Assembly: GCF_030730905.1 (NCBI RefSeq)
Contig: NZ_JAVAMP010000001.1
Location: 682,001 to 746,000 of the forward strand
Direction of reading: 5' to 3'
DNA length: 64,000 nt
Origin: Chengkuizengella axinellae
GTDB lineage: Bacteria; Bacillota; Bacilli; Paenibacillales; KCTC-33759
Below, piece by piece: positions 36,506 through 45,801 of this stretch. Under the pieces are notes generated by a model, which made no database searches, was not told where the DNA came from, and saw only the letters and a program-made list of their open reading frames with translations. Position numbers and translations under genes: made by a program. Numbering within the stretch: position 1 is the first letter of the stretch; every line of letters starts with the position of its first letter.

Positions 36506-37411
36506 ATGAAAAGAGTCATTGATGAATTACGTGCAGCTGGGATTAACAAGGTGTATCAAGATGAACCAATGGCTGAATATACAACATGGAAAATTGGTGG
36601 TCCTGCCGATTTATTCATTGTGCCAGAGCATATAGAAGAATTATCTGAAACAATCAAAATATTACACAATAACGGAGTCCCTTGGATGCAAATTGGTAGA
36701 GGTTCTAACCTGCTGATTTCGGATAAAGGCATAAGAGGTGCTGTCATTAAATTAGGCAAGGGATTTGAGACTATACATTTTGAAAAAAATCGGGTGTATG
36801 TTGGCGGTGCATTTTCCTTTATCAAGTTGAGTGTGTTAGCCGCAAAAGAAGGATTAACTGGTTTGCAGTTTGCAAGCGGAATACCTGGCACCGTAGGGGG
36901 AGCCGTATATATGAACGCAGGAGCCCACGGATCAGATATGTCACGAATACTATCAACAGCTAAGATTGTACTGGAGACAGGGGAATTGGTTGAATGGTCA
37001 GCCGATGATTTGAAATTTGCATATCGTGATTCTATACTTCATAGGAAAAAGGGAATTGTAGCAGAGGCTGTTTTAAATCTCGAATATGGCAACCGCAAAG
37101 ACATTGCCAAGTTAATGGCAACGCTTAAAGAACGTCGATTAAAAACCCAACCGCTGCAATTAGCATGTGCCGGGAGTGTGTTTCGCAACCCTGATCAAAA
37201 TCATGCTGCAAAATTGATTGAACAAGCTGGTTTGAAGGGAACACGTATCGGGGGAGCAGAGGTATCGACCTTACATTCCAATTTCATTGTCAATACAAAT
37301 CAAGCGACAGCTAGAGACGTCCTCACCTTAATAGAACACATTCAGAGTGTTGTATACGAGAAATATGACGTATTTCTTGTTCCAGAGGTTTTACAGGTAG
37401 GTGAGCGGTAA
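36506..37411 (+). CDS. murB: UDP-N-acetylenolpyruvoylglucosamine reductase
   Basis: 301 residues, type II MurB. The FAD-binding region has YTTWKIGGPADLF and IGRGSNLLISDKGIRG; GIPGTVGGAVYMNAGAHG and GSVFRNP carry the active-site serine. It makes UDP-MurNAc from the MurA product using NADPH. AAAGGAGG is upstream of the ATG. It begins a new run after the gap where murG is missing. Confidence 0.96.
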   Translation: MKRVIDELRAAGINKVYQDEPMAEYTTWKIGGPADLFIVPEHIEELSETIKILHNNGVPWMQIGRGSNLLISDKGIRGAVIKLGKGFETIHFEKNRVYVGGAFSFIKLSVLAAKEGLTGLQFASGIPGTVGGAVYMNAGAHGSDMSRILSTAKIVLETGELVEWSADDLKFAYRDSILHRKKGIVAEAVLNLEYGNRKDIAKLMATLKERRLKTQPLQLACAGSVFRNPDQNHAAKLIEQAGLKGTRIGGAEVSTLHSNFIVNTNQATARDVLTLIEHIQSVVYEKYDVFLVPEVLQVGER

Positions 37412-37426
37412 TTCGGAGGTGAGACA

Positions 37427-38698
37427 TTGGAGAAATTGGTTATCGAAGGTGGGAGGCCTCTTACAGGAACGTTACGTATTCACGGATCAAAAAATGCAGC
37501 ATTGCCGATTCTAGCAGGTTGTATTCTAGTAGATGGGAAACTCTCCATAGAAAATGTACCAGACTTGCTAGATATAAAGGTAATGATTGAAATATTAAAC
37601 GCAATTGGCTGTGAGGCTAACCACCAAGATGAAAGAGTACTATTGGATACATCATCTATCTATTCACATCACATCCCTGAAGATTTGATGAAACAAATGA
37701 GATCATCCATATTTATGATGGGCCCTCTATTAGCTAGGTTTGGTCAAGTGCAGGTATATCAGCCGGGTGGTTGTGCTATAGGGGAAAGAAAGATAGACTT
37801 GCATTTAAAAGGGCTGAAAGCTCTGGGGGCTGTAGTTGAGGAATCTGAACAAACAATCATTTGCCGCGCTGAAAAGTTAATAGGAGCAGATATTCACCTG
37901 GATTTTCCTAGTGTTGGCGCTACTGAAAACATCTTAATGGCAGCCGTATTGGCTGAAGGAGATACTACGATTCAAAATGCTGCTAGAGAGCCGGAAATCG
38001 AAGATCTAGCAAATTTCTTGAACAAAATGGGAGCTCATATTACTGGTGCAGGCACAGAAAAAATTCACATAAAAGGTGTTAAAAAATTAACCCCTTGTCA
38101 TTATCGTATTATTCCTGATCGAATCGTAGCCGGAACATTAATGATAGCTGCAGCTGCAACTGGTGGCAATGTTGAATTAAATTCCGTATGTCCTGAACAT
38201 CTTAAAGCTTTAATGCACGTGCTGAAAAAAGCAGATGTTCAAATTACTTTGAAAAATGATATAATTAAAATTAATAGTTTAAATAGACCAAAATCGTTAG
38301 ATCGAATTGTAACATCACCTTATCCTGCTTTCCCAACAGATTTACAATCACAAATTATGGTGTTAATGTCTATGTCTGAAGGGATTACAACGATCAAAGA
38401 AAAGATTTTTGAGCAGAGATTCAGGCATGTTGATGAGTTAAAAAGAATGGGTGCAGATATTCGGGTGAACAATAATATTGCTTATATTCGAGGTGTTCCA
38501 AGGTTGTACGGAGCCAAAGTCAAGGCAACGGATTTGAGAGCTGGCGCAGCTCTGGTAGTTGCAGGATTGGCGGGAAAGGGAACGACTACAGTTGAACATA
38601 TCTATCATATCGATCGAGGGTATGTACAAATTGAAAATATTTTTAAACAACTAGGAGCTAATATAACGAGATGTGTTGAATCACCTGTATCAAAATGA
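37427..38698 (+). CDS. murA: UDP-GlcNAc 1-carboxyvinyltransferase
   Basis: 423 residues. First committed step of peptidoglycan synthesis: transfer of enolpyruvate to UDP-GlcNAc. The catalytic Cys lies in QPGGCAIGERKIDLHLKGL, and the N-terminus IHGSKNAALPILAG is typical. The start is TTG with GGAGGTGA. It follows murB by 15 bases. Cysteine at the catalytic site means the fosfomycin-sensitive form. Confidence 0.95.
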   Translation: MEKLVIEGGRPLTGTLRIHGSKNAALPILAGCILVDGKLSIENVPDLLDIKVMIEILNAIGCEANHQDERVLLDTSSIYSHHIPEDLMKQMRSSIFMMGPLLARFGQVQVYQPGGCAIGERKIDLHLKGLKALGAVVEESEQTIICRAEKLIGADIHLDFPSVGATENILMAAVLAEGDTTIQNAAREPEIEDLANFLNKMGAHITGAGTEKIHIKGVKKLTPCHYRIIPDRIVAGTLMIAAAATGGNVELNSVCPEHLKALMHVLKKADVQITLKNDIIKINSLNRPKSLDRIVTSPYPAFPTDLQSQIMVLMSMSEGITTIKEKIFEQRFRHVDELKRMGADIRVNNNIAYIRGVPRLYGAKVKATDLRAGAALVVAGLAGKGTTTVEHIYHIDRGYVQIENIFKQLGANITRCVESPVSK

Positions 38699-38756
38699 TA
38701 TATTCATATGTCTATTGATTTGGTAAGTAGTCAGTGAGCCTTTAGGTGGTGAACTT

Positions 38757-39557
38757 ATGCAAAAAAGAAATAGTGTACCTGTCTTACGTAAGCAAAAAGT
38801 AAAATCTCGCAGCAACCGAAAGCTGTTGCTGCTTCTTTTTTTGTTTTTTACGGTAATATTAGTTGTTTTATTTTTTAACTCACCCTTAAGTAAAATTTCT
38901 CAAATCTCTATCAATGGAGCGCAAGTTTTATCAGAAGAAGAAATCAGACAAGCTCTATCATTGAATGAGGGGGACAGGTATTTTTTTATTGAAGAAGAAG
39001 CTGTTTTAGAGAAACTAAATGTTAACAATGTTATAAGAACGGTTCAACTTAGCAAAAAGTTTCCTGGTCAAATTGAGATTAACATTACAGAATATCCTAT
39101 TGTGGCATATGAAATGAATTCGCACTCAAATCAAATGGAAGTCATATTTTCAAATGGTTTTGCTAAAGAAATTGACAATCAGGAGATTATGATAGACAAG
39201 CCCATATTAACAGGCTGGTCGGATGGGATTGAAGATGTAAAAAAGGAATTAAGTCTTGTGTTAGAAAAAATTCCGGACCATCTGCTTATTGAAATCTCAG
39301 AAATAAGTCCCCTACCCCCTACACTGTCATATAAAGATAAAATAATTATCTTTACACGTTCTTCATTTGAAGTTATAACAACGGTTAGTTATTTAGAAGA
39401 AAAGATATTATATTTGGATAATGCAATCAATAAATTGAAGCAGAATGAAAAGGTGTCAGGAAGGATTTATATGTTAGATTCTGATACATATGAACCAATT
39501 GAAATAGGAGAAAGATCTCAATTAAATAGTGCGGAAGAATCGTTTGGAATCGAATGA
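38757..39557 (+). CDS. divIB: Cell division protein DivIB/FtsQ
   Basis: 266 residues. A short basic cytosolic tail (KQKVKSRSNRK) precedes one membrane segment (residues about 24-42, LLLLLFLFFTVILVVLFF) and an extracellular POTRA domain beginning SQISINGAQVLSEEEIRQAL. It joins FtsL and DivIC at the septum. GGTGG precedes the ATG. Its length is typical of Bacillus DivIB. Followed by a 195-base gap before ftsA. Confidence 0.9.
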   Translation: MQKRNSVPVLRKQKVKSRSNRKLLLLLFLFFTVILVVLFFNSPLSKISQISINGAQVLSEEEIRQALSLNEGDRYFFIEEEAVLEKLNVNNVIRTVQLSKKFPGQIEINITEYPIVAYEMNSHSNQMEVIFSNGFAKEIDNQEIMIDKPILTGWSDGIEDVKKELSLVLEKIPDHLLIEISEISPLPPTLSYKDKIIIFTRSSFEVITTVSYLEEKILYLDNAINKLKQNEKVSGRIYMLDSDTYEPIEIGERSQLNSAEESFGIE

Positions 39558-39667
39558 ACATTGTTTTTAAAATTCTACTTCTAAATATTAAGAAAAAATG
39601 TTAATATTGTATTTACGGGGTTAGATAGAGGTAGATTCATATTTTTAAATAAATTTTACATAAAAAA

Positions 39668-39695
39668 GAGGGAAAAATTAAGCTGTGTTGAATAT
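39668..39695 (+). promoter_or_regulatory. Candidate sigma-H promoter for ftsAZ
   Basis: GTTGAATAT at 39687 matches all fixed positions of the sigma-H -10 element RNNGAATWW, and GAGGGAAAA at 39668 matches eight of nine positions of RNAGGAWWW. The spacer is 10 bases, one shorter than usual. B. subtilis ftsAZ is known to have a sigma-H promoter. A TATAAT at 39719 may be an extra sigma-A -10. Confidence 0.35.
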
Positions 39696-39752
39696 GTTAC
39701 AGAAGTGTATTTTAAAAATATATAATCTTTCTGAAACAGGAGGTGCCAAAGA

Positions 39753-41006
39753 GTGAGCAGCAATGAAACCATTGTTAGTTTAGACATCGGTACATCCAAA
39801 GTTCGAGTAATTATAGGTGAAATCCATAACGGTGCTATTAATATTGTTGGAGTTGGGTCTGCTGACTCCCAAGGAATTCGAAAAGGTGCCATCGTTGATA
39901 TTGATCAGACTGTGCAATCTATTAAAAAAGCAGTGGATCATGCTGAACGTATGGTAGGTATTCAAATTTCTGAAGTATATGTTGGAATTTCTGGAAATCA
40001 TATTGATTTGCAATCCAGTCACGGTGTGGTAGCTGTATCAAACGATGACCGAGAGATTGGTTATGAAGATATAGAAAGAGTCCTTCAAGCTTCTAAAGTG
40101 ATCGCACTGCCGCCAGAACGAGAAATCATCGGAGTTGTACCAAAGCAATATTTGGTTGATGGATTAGAAGGAATACAAGATCCAAAAGGTATGATAGGAG
40201 TTAGACTTGAAGTCGAAGCAACAATCATAACAGGTGCCAAAACCAATGTACATAATTTACTTCGATGTGTAGAAAAGGCAGAACTTAGAGTATCTGGACT
40301 TACCTTAATGTCTCTTGCCTCTGCTCAGCTGGCATTGTCAAAAGATGAAAAAACTTTGGGAACCGTGTTAGTAGATATAGGTGCTGGTGCAACTACACTA
40401 GCCATTTTTGATCAAGGAAATTTAGTGAAAACTACAACTTTACCTGTCGGTGGAGATTTTATCACAAATGATATTTCCATAGGACTGAGAACCCAAACTG
40501 AAATAGCTGAAATGATAAAAATGAAGTATGGGTGTGCTTTAGTTAGAGATGCTGCTGAAGATCAGGTATTCAAAGTGCCACGTGTAGGAAGTAATTCAGA
40601 GAAGCAATATACGCAAGTAGATTTATCTCATGTTATAGAACCACGTGTCAGAGAGATTTTTCAGCTTATAGATAAAGAAGTGAAACGTATAACAGATAAT
40701 GATATTGCAGGAGGATACGTCATTACAGGCGGATCAGTTTCTACGGCTGGTTTACTAGAAATAGCACAGGAAGAGCTTAAATCTTCTGTCAGAGTAGCAG
40801 TTCCTGATTTTATAGGTGTTCGAGATCCAGCATATACAAATGGAGTGGGCATTATACAGTATGTTTATAAATATGCAATGTATCAATCACTCGAGGATGA
40901 TTCACCTAATTATTCTCAGAACAAATCTGCCAAAAGACCTAGTAAGACAACGAATAAACCAGGTGCATTTGAACGATTTAAAAACTGGTTAAGTGAATTT
41001 ATTTAA
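39753..41006 (+). CDS. ftsA: Cell division actin-like protein FtsA
   Basis: 417 residues. The actin-like ATPase signature is at the N-terminus (VSLDIGTSKVRVIIGEI) with the inserted 1C domain, then VLVDIGAGATTLAIFDQG and GYVITGGSVSTAG. The C-terminal amphipathic helix AFERFKNWLSEFI is the membrane-targeting motif. FtsA anchors FtsZ filaments. The start is GTG with AGGAGG. Confidence 0.96.
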   Translation: MSSNETIVSLDIGTSKVRVIIGEIHNGAINIVGVGSADSQGIRKGAIVDIDQTVQSIKKAVDHAERMVGIQISEVYVGISGNHIDLQSSHGVVAVSNDDREIGYEDIERVLQASKVIALPPEREIIGVVPKQYLVDGLEGIQDPKGMIGVRLEVEATIITGAKTNVHNLLRCVEKAELRVSGLTLMSLASAQLALSKDEKTLGTVLVDIGAGATTLAIFDQGNLVKTTTLPVGGDFITNDISIGLRTQTEIAEMIKMKYGCALVRDAAEDQVFKVPRVGSNSEKQYTQVDLSHVIEPRVREIFQLIDKEVKRITDNDIAGGYVITGGSVSTAGLLEIAQEELKSSVRVAVPDFIGVRDPAYTNGVGIIQYVYKYAMYQSLEDDSPNYSQNKSAKRPSKTTNKPGAFERFKNWLSEFI

Positions 41007-41086
41007 CTTTCCTAACCAATTTTAATCCCAGAGAAAACTTCTAATTCAACTAGTGAATTGTTTAAAAGAGGGGGAAAATACCTACT

Positions 41087-42208
41087 ATGTTAGAATTTGA
41101 TATGGAAGTAGATCAACTAGCAAAAATAAAAGTTATTGGAGTCGGTGGCGGAGGTAGTAACGCAGTAAATCGAATGATTGAGTTCGGAGTTCAGGGTGTA
41201 GATTTTATTACTGTAAATACCGATGCACAGGCACTTCATTTAGCTAAATCTAATGATAAATTACAAATAGGTGAAAAATTAACAAGAGGTTTAGGTGCAG
41301 GAGCTAATCCTGATATTGGAAAAAAGGCTGCTGAAGAATCAAGAGAAATGATTATTCAACAGTTGCAAGGAGCAGATATGGTTTTTGTAACAGCTGGAAT
41401 GGGAGGCGGTACCGGAACTGGTGCGGCTTCTGTCATTGCAGAAATTGCAAAGGAATGTGGAGCTCTAACTGTCGGAGTTGTTACACGACCATTTACATTT
41501 GAAGGTCGAAAACGTTCTTTGCAAGCAGAACAAGGAATAGCTGCTTTAAAAGAAAAGGTCGATACTTTAATTATTATTCCTAATGATCGTTTACTTGAAA
41601 TCGTTGATAAAAAGACACCAATGCTTGAAGCTTTTGGTGAGGCAGATAATGTATTAAGACAAGCTGTACAAGGTATTTCAGATTTGATTGCTGTACCTGG
41701 TCTAATCAATCTAGACTTCGCAGATGTGAAAACTATCATGGCAGAGCGTGGATCTGCATTGATGGGAATCGGTGAAGGAACAGGTGAAAATCGTGCAGCT
41801 GAAGCAGCGAAAAAAGCGATTATGAGTCCGTTACTTGAAACTTCCATTGAAGGAGCTCGTGGAGTAATCATGAACATTACGGGTGGTTCTAACCTAAGCT
41901 TGTTCGAAGTGAATGAAGCTGTAGAATTAGTAACTGCTGCCTCTGATCCAGAGGTGAACATGATTTTTGGTGCAATTATTGATGACAAAATGAAAGATGA
42001 TATTAAAGTCACTGTCATTGCGACTGGATTCCAGAATCAAGAAGGTACAAATCCAGCAGCGCCATCAACTCCAAAACAAGGTTCTAAACCTGCTGCGGAT
42101 TCAAGATTATCCAATTTAAAACCTTTTGGAAACTACTCAAATAATGAAGATCAATTGGATATTCCAACATTTTTAAGAAATAAAAATAGAAATAGGCATG
42201 ACGACTAA
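41087..42208 (+). CDS. ftsZ: Cell division GTPase FtsZ
   Basis: 373 residues, tubulin-like. GTP-binding motif [19 protein letters not shown] and NTDAQAL are clear. After the core (about residue 315) a short variable linker leads to the conserved end [16 protein letters not shown], the peptide that binds FtsA and SepF, the latter also in this window. AGGGGG precedes the ATG. A terminator follows 32 bases after the stop. Confidence 0.97.
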   Translation: MLEFDMEVDQLAKIKVIGVGGGGSNAVNRMIEFGVQGVDFITVNTDAQALHLAKSNDKLQIGEKLTRGLGAGANPDIGKKAAEESREMIIQQLQGADMVFVTAGMGGGTGTGAASVIAEIAKECGALTVGVVTRPFTFEGRKRSLQAEQGIAALKEKVDTLIIIPNDRLLEIVDKKTPMLEAFGEADNVLRQAVQGISDLIAVPGLINLDFADVKTIMAERGSALMGIGEGTGENRAAEAAKKAIMSPLLETSIEGARGVIMNITGGSNLSLFEVNEAVELVTAASDPEVNMIFGAIIDDKMKDDIKVTVIATGFQNQEGTNPAAPSTPKQGSKPAADSRLSNLKPFGNYSNNEDQLDIPTFLRNKNRNRHDD

Positions 42209-42240
42209 ATTTTAGTGTTATAAGTAAATATATAAACAGG

Positions 42241-42275
42241 AACCTTCCCACTAATGGGGAGGTTTTTGTTTTTTC
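42241..42275 (+). terminator. Rho-independent terminator after ftsZ
   Basis: AACCTTCCC and GGGGAGGTT (one G-T pair) with loop ACTAAT, followed by TTTTTGTTTTTT. It ends the dcw transcript. Confidence 0.9.
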
Positions 42276-42342
42276 TTTGCTGTATTGATTTTAACTAATA
42301 CAATTTTACTTATAATATAATTTCCCTGATAAGGTCATCCTT

Positions 42343-42477
42343 ATGATTCGTCCTACATATTTTTACTTCATACTAAGAGAAGAACTATGTATCTTTTTAC
42401 TTCCTTGTATTGTATTTGCATTATTGATGCTTATTGCACATAAAGTTGTTTATAAAATATATGGATTTATTAAATAA
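42343..42477 (+). CDS. Possible 44-residue membrane peptide
   Basis: A short open frame: MIRPTYFYFILREELC, then a hydrophobic run IFLLPCIVFALLMLIAH, then a basic end KVVYKIYGFIK. A weak AAGG is nine bases before the ATG and a TATAAT run lies about 30 bases upstream. It stands in the 498-base gap between ftsZ and spoIIGA, with terminators on both sides. Single membrane helix by composition, but T-rich DNA makes such peptides by chance, so this is only a candidate. Confidence 0.3.
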   Translation: MIRPTYFYFILREELCIFLLPCIVFALLMLIAHKVVYKIYGFIK

Positions 42478-42535
42478 ACTAGAATACTATGAAGAAAAAG
42501 AGTAATATATCGATTAATACAGCGAATTATTTTTG

Positions 42536-42577
42536 AAAATAGACTCCTTGATCATTTCAAGAGTCTATTTTTTTGTA
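42536..42577 (+). terminator. Rho-independent terminator
   Basis: AAAATAGACTC and GAGTCTATTTT form an 11-bp stem, inner TTGA/TCAA with one bulge, followed by a T-run. It isolates the region before spoIIGA. Confidence 0.85.
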
Positions 42578-42607
42578 TTTCAATTAAATGTAAAAAAAAT
42601 TCCTTTA

Positions 42608-42674
42608 TTCGACAAAAAAAGTTATTCGAAGGAGGCAAGTTTAGACAGACTTCGGAATAGAGTTACTATATACT
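42608..42674 (+). promoter_or_regulatory. Putative Spo0A boxes and spoIIG promoter
   Basis: TTCGACAA at 42608 is the exact complement of the 0A box TTGTCGAA. Related TTCGAAGG (42625) and TTCGGAA (42651) follow. A TAGACA at 42642 and TATACT at 42669 are separated by 21 bases, recalling the unusually long spacer of B. subtilis spoIIG, which Spo0A activates on a sigma-A promoter. Assignment is by motif and location only. Confidence 0.5.
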
Positions 42675-42706
42675 GTTTTTATCTCAGATGTTAGGGAAGT
42701 TTTTGG

Positions 42707-43621
42707 ATGATAATTTATTTAGATCTCGTATTTTTAATTAACTTCTTCATTGACGGTGCTATCTTACAAGCAACAGCTTGGACATGCAAGTACAAATTAA
42801 AATGGTGGAGATTGGTTTGTTCAGCATCTTTTGGAGCGTTGTATGCGATGATGATGTTTTTCCCCTCATTAACATTTATGTATACATTTTTAATTAAATG
42901 TGCGTTTTCTATTATCATGATTATTTTAGCATTTGGGTTCACAAGGCTTCAGTCTTTTATAAGACAACTAGCAACCTTCTATTTTGTTAATTTTATTGTT
43001 GCTGGTGGAATGTTTGCTTTTTATTATTTTTTTCAGACATCAAATGAAGTTTACAACGGGATGATTTTTACACAAGCAGGGGGTAATATTTTTCCTTTTC
43101 AAATTAGCTTTTTCTTTTTACTTTTTTTATTTTTCATCATGCTTTGGTTTTATCGCGGCGTATTTAAAAGTCTAAAAAGTAAAGAGAGAATCACGAACTA
43201 CTTAGTAGATGTTGAAATTGTTATTGATGATTACGTTGCAAGCTGTAAAGGATTAATTGATACAGGAAATCAACTTTATGACCCACTTACGCGCACTCCT
43301 GTGATGGTTATGGATGTCATCTATTGGAAAGATGTGCTTCCAGATCATTGGTTACGATATGTTTCTCAAATGAATACTGAAATGATGTTTGATGGTTTTG
43401 GCAGTGAAGAATTCAAATGGCAAGAAAGGATGAGATTAGTGCCGTATAAAGGTATTAGTGCTTCCAGTCAATTTATGCTTGCCGTTAAACCTGACAAGGT
43501 GGTGATTTTACAAGATGGCAAAAGGATTGAGGTACAAAAAGTATTGGTTGGAATGAAAGAAGGAAAACTTTGTACAGATAATTCTTATCAGGCCATTATC
43601 CACCCTTCTTTACTAGCATAG
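42707..43621 (+). CDS. spoIIGA: Sigma-E processing aspartic protease SpoIIGA
   Basis: 304 residues. Five membrane segments fill the first 150 residues; the cytosolic part has an aspartic protease motif GLIDTGNQLYDP with Asp185, close to the position known in B. subtilis. SpoIIGA removes the pro-sequence of SigE in the mother cell after a signal from SpoIIR. AGGGA precedes the ATG. It is followed by sigE after 74 bases. Confidence 0.94.
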   Translation: MIIYLDLVFLINFFIDGAILQATAWTCKYKLKWWRLVCSASFGALYAMMMFFPSLTFMYTFLIKCAFSIIMIILAFGFTRLQSFIRQLATFYFVNFIVAGGMFAFYYFFQTSNEVYNGMIFTQAGGNIFPFQISFFFLLFLFFIMLWFYRGVFKSLKSKERITNYLVDVEIVIDDYVASCKGLIDTGNQLYDPLTRTPVMVMDVIYWKDVLPDHWLRYVSQMNTEMMFDGFGSEEFKWQERMRLVPYKGISASSQFMLAVKPDKVVILQDGKRIEVQKVLVGMKEGKLCTDNSYQAIIHPSLLA

Positions 43622-43695
43622 TCCCACTTTTGTGGAGTTAATTAACAAAAAAATAAGTTTGTCTTTAACACAATATTTCTCTTAGGGAGGAAAAC

Positions 43696-44418
43696 ATGCT
43701 CTTGAAATGGAAATTCGAATTACAAATTTATATTTTTAAAATCTTATTCTTATTAGGGTACAAAAATGAGGAAATATATTATATTGGTGGTAGCGAGGCT
43801 TTACCTCCACCATTGAGTCGTGAAGAAGAGGAGATTTTGTTGAAAAAGCTTTCTTCTGGGGATGCTGCAATTCGTGCGATGTTAATTGAAAGAAATTTAA
43901 GGCTCGTTGTATATATCGCAAGGAAATTTGAAAATACTGGAATTAATATTGAAGATTTAGTTTCTATAGGAGCAATAGGATTAATTAAAGCAGTAAATAC
44001 ATTTGATCCAAATAAAAAAATTAAGTTGGCTACATATGCTTCACGTTGTATTGAAAATGAAATATTAATGTATCTTAGACGAAATAATAAAATAAGAACA
44101 GAAATTTCTTTTGATGAACCATTGAATATTGATTGGGATGGAAATGAACTATTATTATCTGATGTGATGGGTACTGAAAATGATGTTATTTATCGGAATA
44201 TAGAAGAGCAGGTAGATCGTAAATTGCTTAAAAAAGCATTGGAAAAATTATCAGATCGTGAAAAAGTGATTATGGAGCTGAGATTTGGATTACAAGATGG
44301 AGAAGAAAAAACACAAAAAGATGTAGCGGATATGTTAGGAATTTCACAATCTTATATTTCAAGGTTGGAAAAAAGGATTATTAAAAGATTACGTAAAGAA
44401 TTTAATAAAATGGTCTAA
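43696..44418 (+). CDS. sigE: RNA polymerase sigma-E (pro-form)
   Basis: 240 residues. The N-terminal pro-sequence (about 28 residues, hydrophobic and basic) ends near [18 protein letters not shown]. Then sigma region 2 ([21 protein letters not shown] and [19 protein letters not shown]) and region 4 with a helix-turn-helix ([20 protein letters not shown]). It controls early mother-cell genes. GGGAGG precedes the ATG. It is next to its protease gene spoIIGA. Confidence 0.96.
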   Translation: MLLKWKFELQIYIFKILFLLGYKNEEIYYIGGSEALPPPLSREEEEILLKKLSSGDAAIRAMLIERNLRLVVYIARKFENTGINIEDLVSIGAIGLIKAVNTFDPNKKIKLATYASRCIENEILMYLRRNNKIRTEISFDEPLNIDWDGNELLLSDVMGTENDVIYRNIEEQVDRKLLKKALEKLSDREKVIMELRFGLQDGEEKTQKDVADMLGISQSYISRLEKRIIKRLRKEFNKMV

Positions 44419-44481
44419 AGCAAGCGAAGTAGTAAGGTCAAAGAATTTGTGTTTGTGATGTATAAAAGTTGTCATTTGAAG

Positions 44482-44537
44482 TTGGAATAAAAAATCATTC
44501 CAAGGGGATAATTAACATTAATGTTTCTCCTTGGGAG
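44482..44537 (+). promoter_or_regulatory. sigG leader stem-loops
   Basis: TTGGAAT at 44482 and ATTCCAA at 44497 form a perfect 7-bp stem, eight-base loop. Downstream, CTCC (44527) pairs with GGAG (44534) of the ribosome site itself. Reduced translation by a leader stem-loop has been reported for B. subtilis sigG, so a similar role is plausible here. Confidence 0.4.
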
Positions 44538-44546
44538 GTAATCACA

Positions 44547-45338
44547 TTGACTCGAAACAAAGTTGAGATCTGTGGTGTTGACACCGCAAAGCTTCCAGTA
44601 TTGAAAAACGCAGAAATGAGGGAATTATTCGTACAGTTACAGACTCACAATGAAATTTCAGCTAGAGAAAAATTAGTCAATGGCAACTTAAGACTGGTTT
44701 TAAGTGTAATTCAAAGGTTTAATAATCGAGGAGAGTACGTCGATGATTTATTTCAAGTAGGATGTATTGGGCTGATGAAAGCAATTGATAACTTTGATTT
44801 AAGTCAAAATGTTAGATTTTCAACCTATGCAGTCCCCATGATCATTGGAGAAATTCGTCGATACTTGAGAGATAATAACCCCATTAGAGTATCGCGTTCA
44901 TTACGTGATATTGCTTACAAAGCGTTGCAAATAAGGGATAGCTTAACGAATCAGAACAATAGAGAACCGACGATCTTTGAAATTTCTGAGGTTTTAAATG
45001 TTCCAAAAGAAGATGTTGTATTCGCTCTTGATGCAATCCAAGATCCAGTGTCTCTATTTGAACCTATATATCATGATGGGGGAGACCCGATTTATGTAAT
45101 GGATCAAATAAGTGATGACAATAATAAAGATGTTTCATGGATTGAAGAAATTGCGTTAAGAGAAGCGATGAGAAAGCTTAACGATAGGGAAAAAATGATC
45201 CTTTCTATGAGGTTTTTTGAAGGAAAAACACAAATGGAGGTAGCAGATGAAATAGGGATTTCACAAGCTCAAGTTTCAAGATTGGAGAAAACGGCAATAT
45301 CACAAATGCAAAAACATGTAAAAACGTATGAAAATTAA
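44547..45338 (+). CDS. sigG: RNA polymerase forespore sigma-G
   Basis: 263 residues. The start TRNKVEICGVDTAKLPVLKN is the SigG family N-terminus, which contains a binding site for anti-sigma SpoIIAB. Region 2 (GNLRLVLSVIQRFNNRGEYV), region 3 (NPIRVSRSLRDIAYKALQ) and region 4 (TQMEVADEIGISQAQVSRLE) are intact. It directs late forespore genes. The TTG at 44547 has GGGAGG at the correct distance and gives the SigG length; the frame is open upstream. Order after sigE matches Bacillus. Confidence 0.95.
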   Translation: MTRNKVEICGVDTAKLPVLKNAEMRELFVQLQTHNEISAREKLVNGNLRLVLSVIQRFNNRGEYVDDLFQVGCIGLMKAIDNFDLSQNVRFSTYAVPMIIGEIRRYLRDNNPIRVSRSLRDIAYKALQIRDSLTNQNNREPTIFEISEVLNVPKEDVVFALDAIQDPVSLFEPIYHDGGDPIYVMDQISDDNNKDVSWIEEIALREAMRKLNDREKMILSMRFFEGKTQMEVADEIGISQAQVSRLEKTAISQMQKHVKTYEN

Positions 45339-45354
45339 TAAATCATAAACCATG

Positions 45355-45401
45355 AAGAGGCTTGTCCTGTAGTCTTTAAGACACGGGCAGTCTCTTTTTT
45401 A
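45355..45401 (+). terminator. Terminator after sigG, first
   Basis: AGAGGCTTGTCC pairs with GGGCAGTCTCT with one bulge; inner GTCT/AGAC; T6 follows. Confidence 0.75.
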
Positions 45402-45413
45402 TAACTCTTTGAG

Positions 45414-45441
45414 AAACTCCGATAGGAGTTTTTCTTTTTTT
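45414..45441 (+). terminator. Terminator after sigG, second
   Basis: AAACTCC and GGAGTTT with loop GATA, followed by TTCTTTTTTTTT. It gives a tandem pair with the preceding hairpin. Confidence 0.85.
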
Positions 45442-45515
45442 TTAAAGCTCATAAGGACATTTTACCTAATTCACACATATATTAATATAAATACTTAAAA
45501 AGTAGTGGTGATAAC

Positions 45516-45800
45516 ATGAAAATATCCGACTTCCAAACTAAGGATGTTATCAACATAGTGGATGGCAAAAAACTTGGATCGGTAAGTGATTTAGAGTTGG
45601 ATCTTAGAAAAGGTACAATTAATTCAATAGTTGTACCGAGTCAGGGTAAATTTTTTGGTTTATTCGGTGGAGATAATGAGGTTGTTATACCTTGGAGAAA
45701 TATAGTTAAGATCGGAATGGATGTAGTCCTTGTAAAACTTGATGATATGAGGGGATATCGTGCCCCTGATGATGAAGGAGAATATTATCAAAACTATTAG
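45516..45800 (+). CDS. ylmC: YlmC/YmxH-family PRC-barrel sporulation protein
   Basis: 94 residues, one PRC-barrel-like domain: DVINIVDGKKLGSVSDLELD, then VPSQGKFFGLFGGDNEVVIPW and IVKIGMDVVLV. YlmC/YmxH proteins are conserved in spore-formers, with a poorly known role. GTGGTGA precedes the ATG. It lies just before the pgeF-ylmE-sepF run, as B. subtilis ylmC does. Confidence 0.85.
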   Translation: MKISDFQTKDVINIVDGKKLGSVSDLELDLRKGTINSIVVPSQGKFFGLFGGDNEVVIPWRNIVKIGMDVVLVKLDDMRGYRAPDDEGEYYQNY

Positions 45801-45801
45801 T

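Noticed and set aside
41356..42018. Long open frame (220 codons) antisense to ftsZ
   Set aside because: It mirrors the codon pattern of ftsZ on the other strand, has no ribosome site, and its composition (low-complexity S/P/A) is typical of an antisense shadow.
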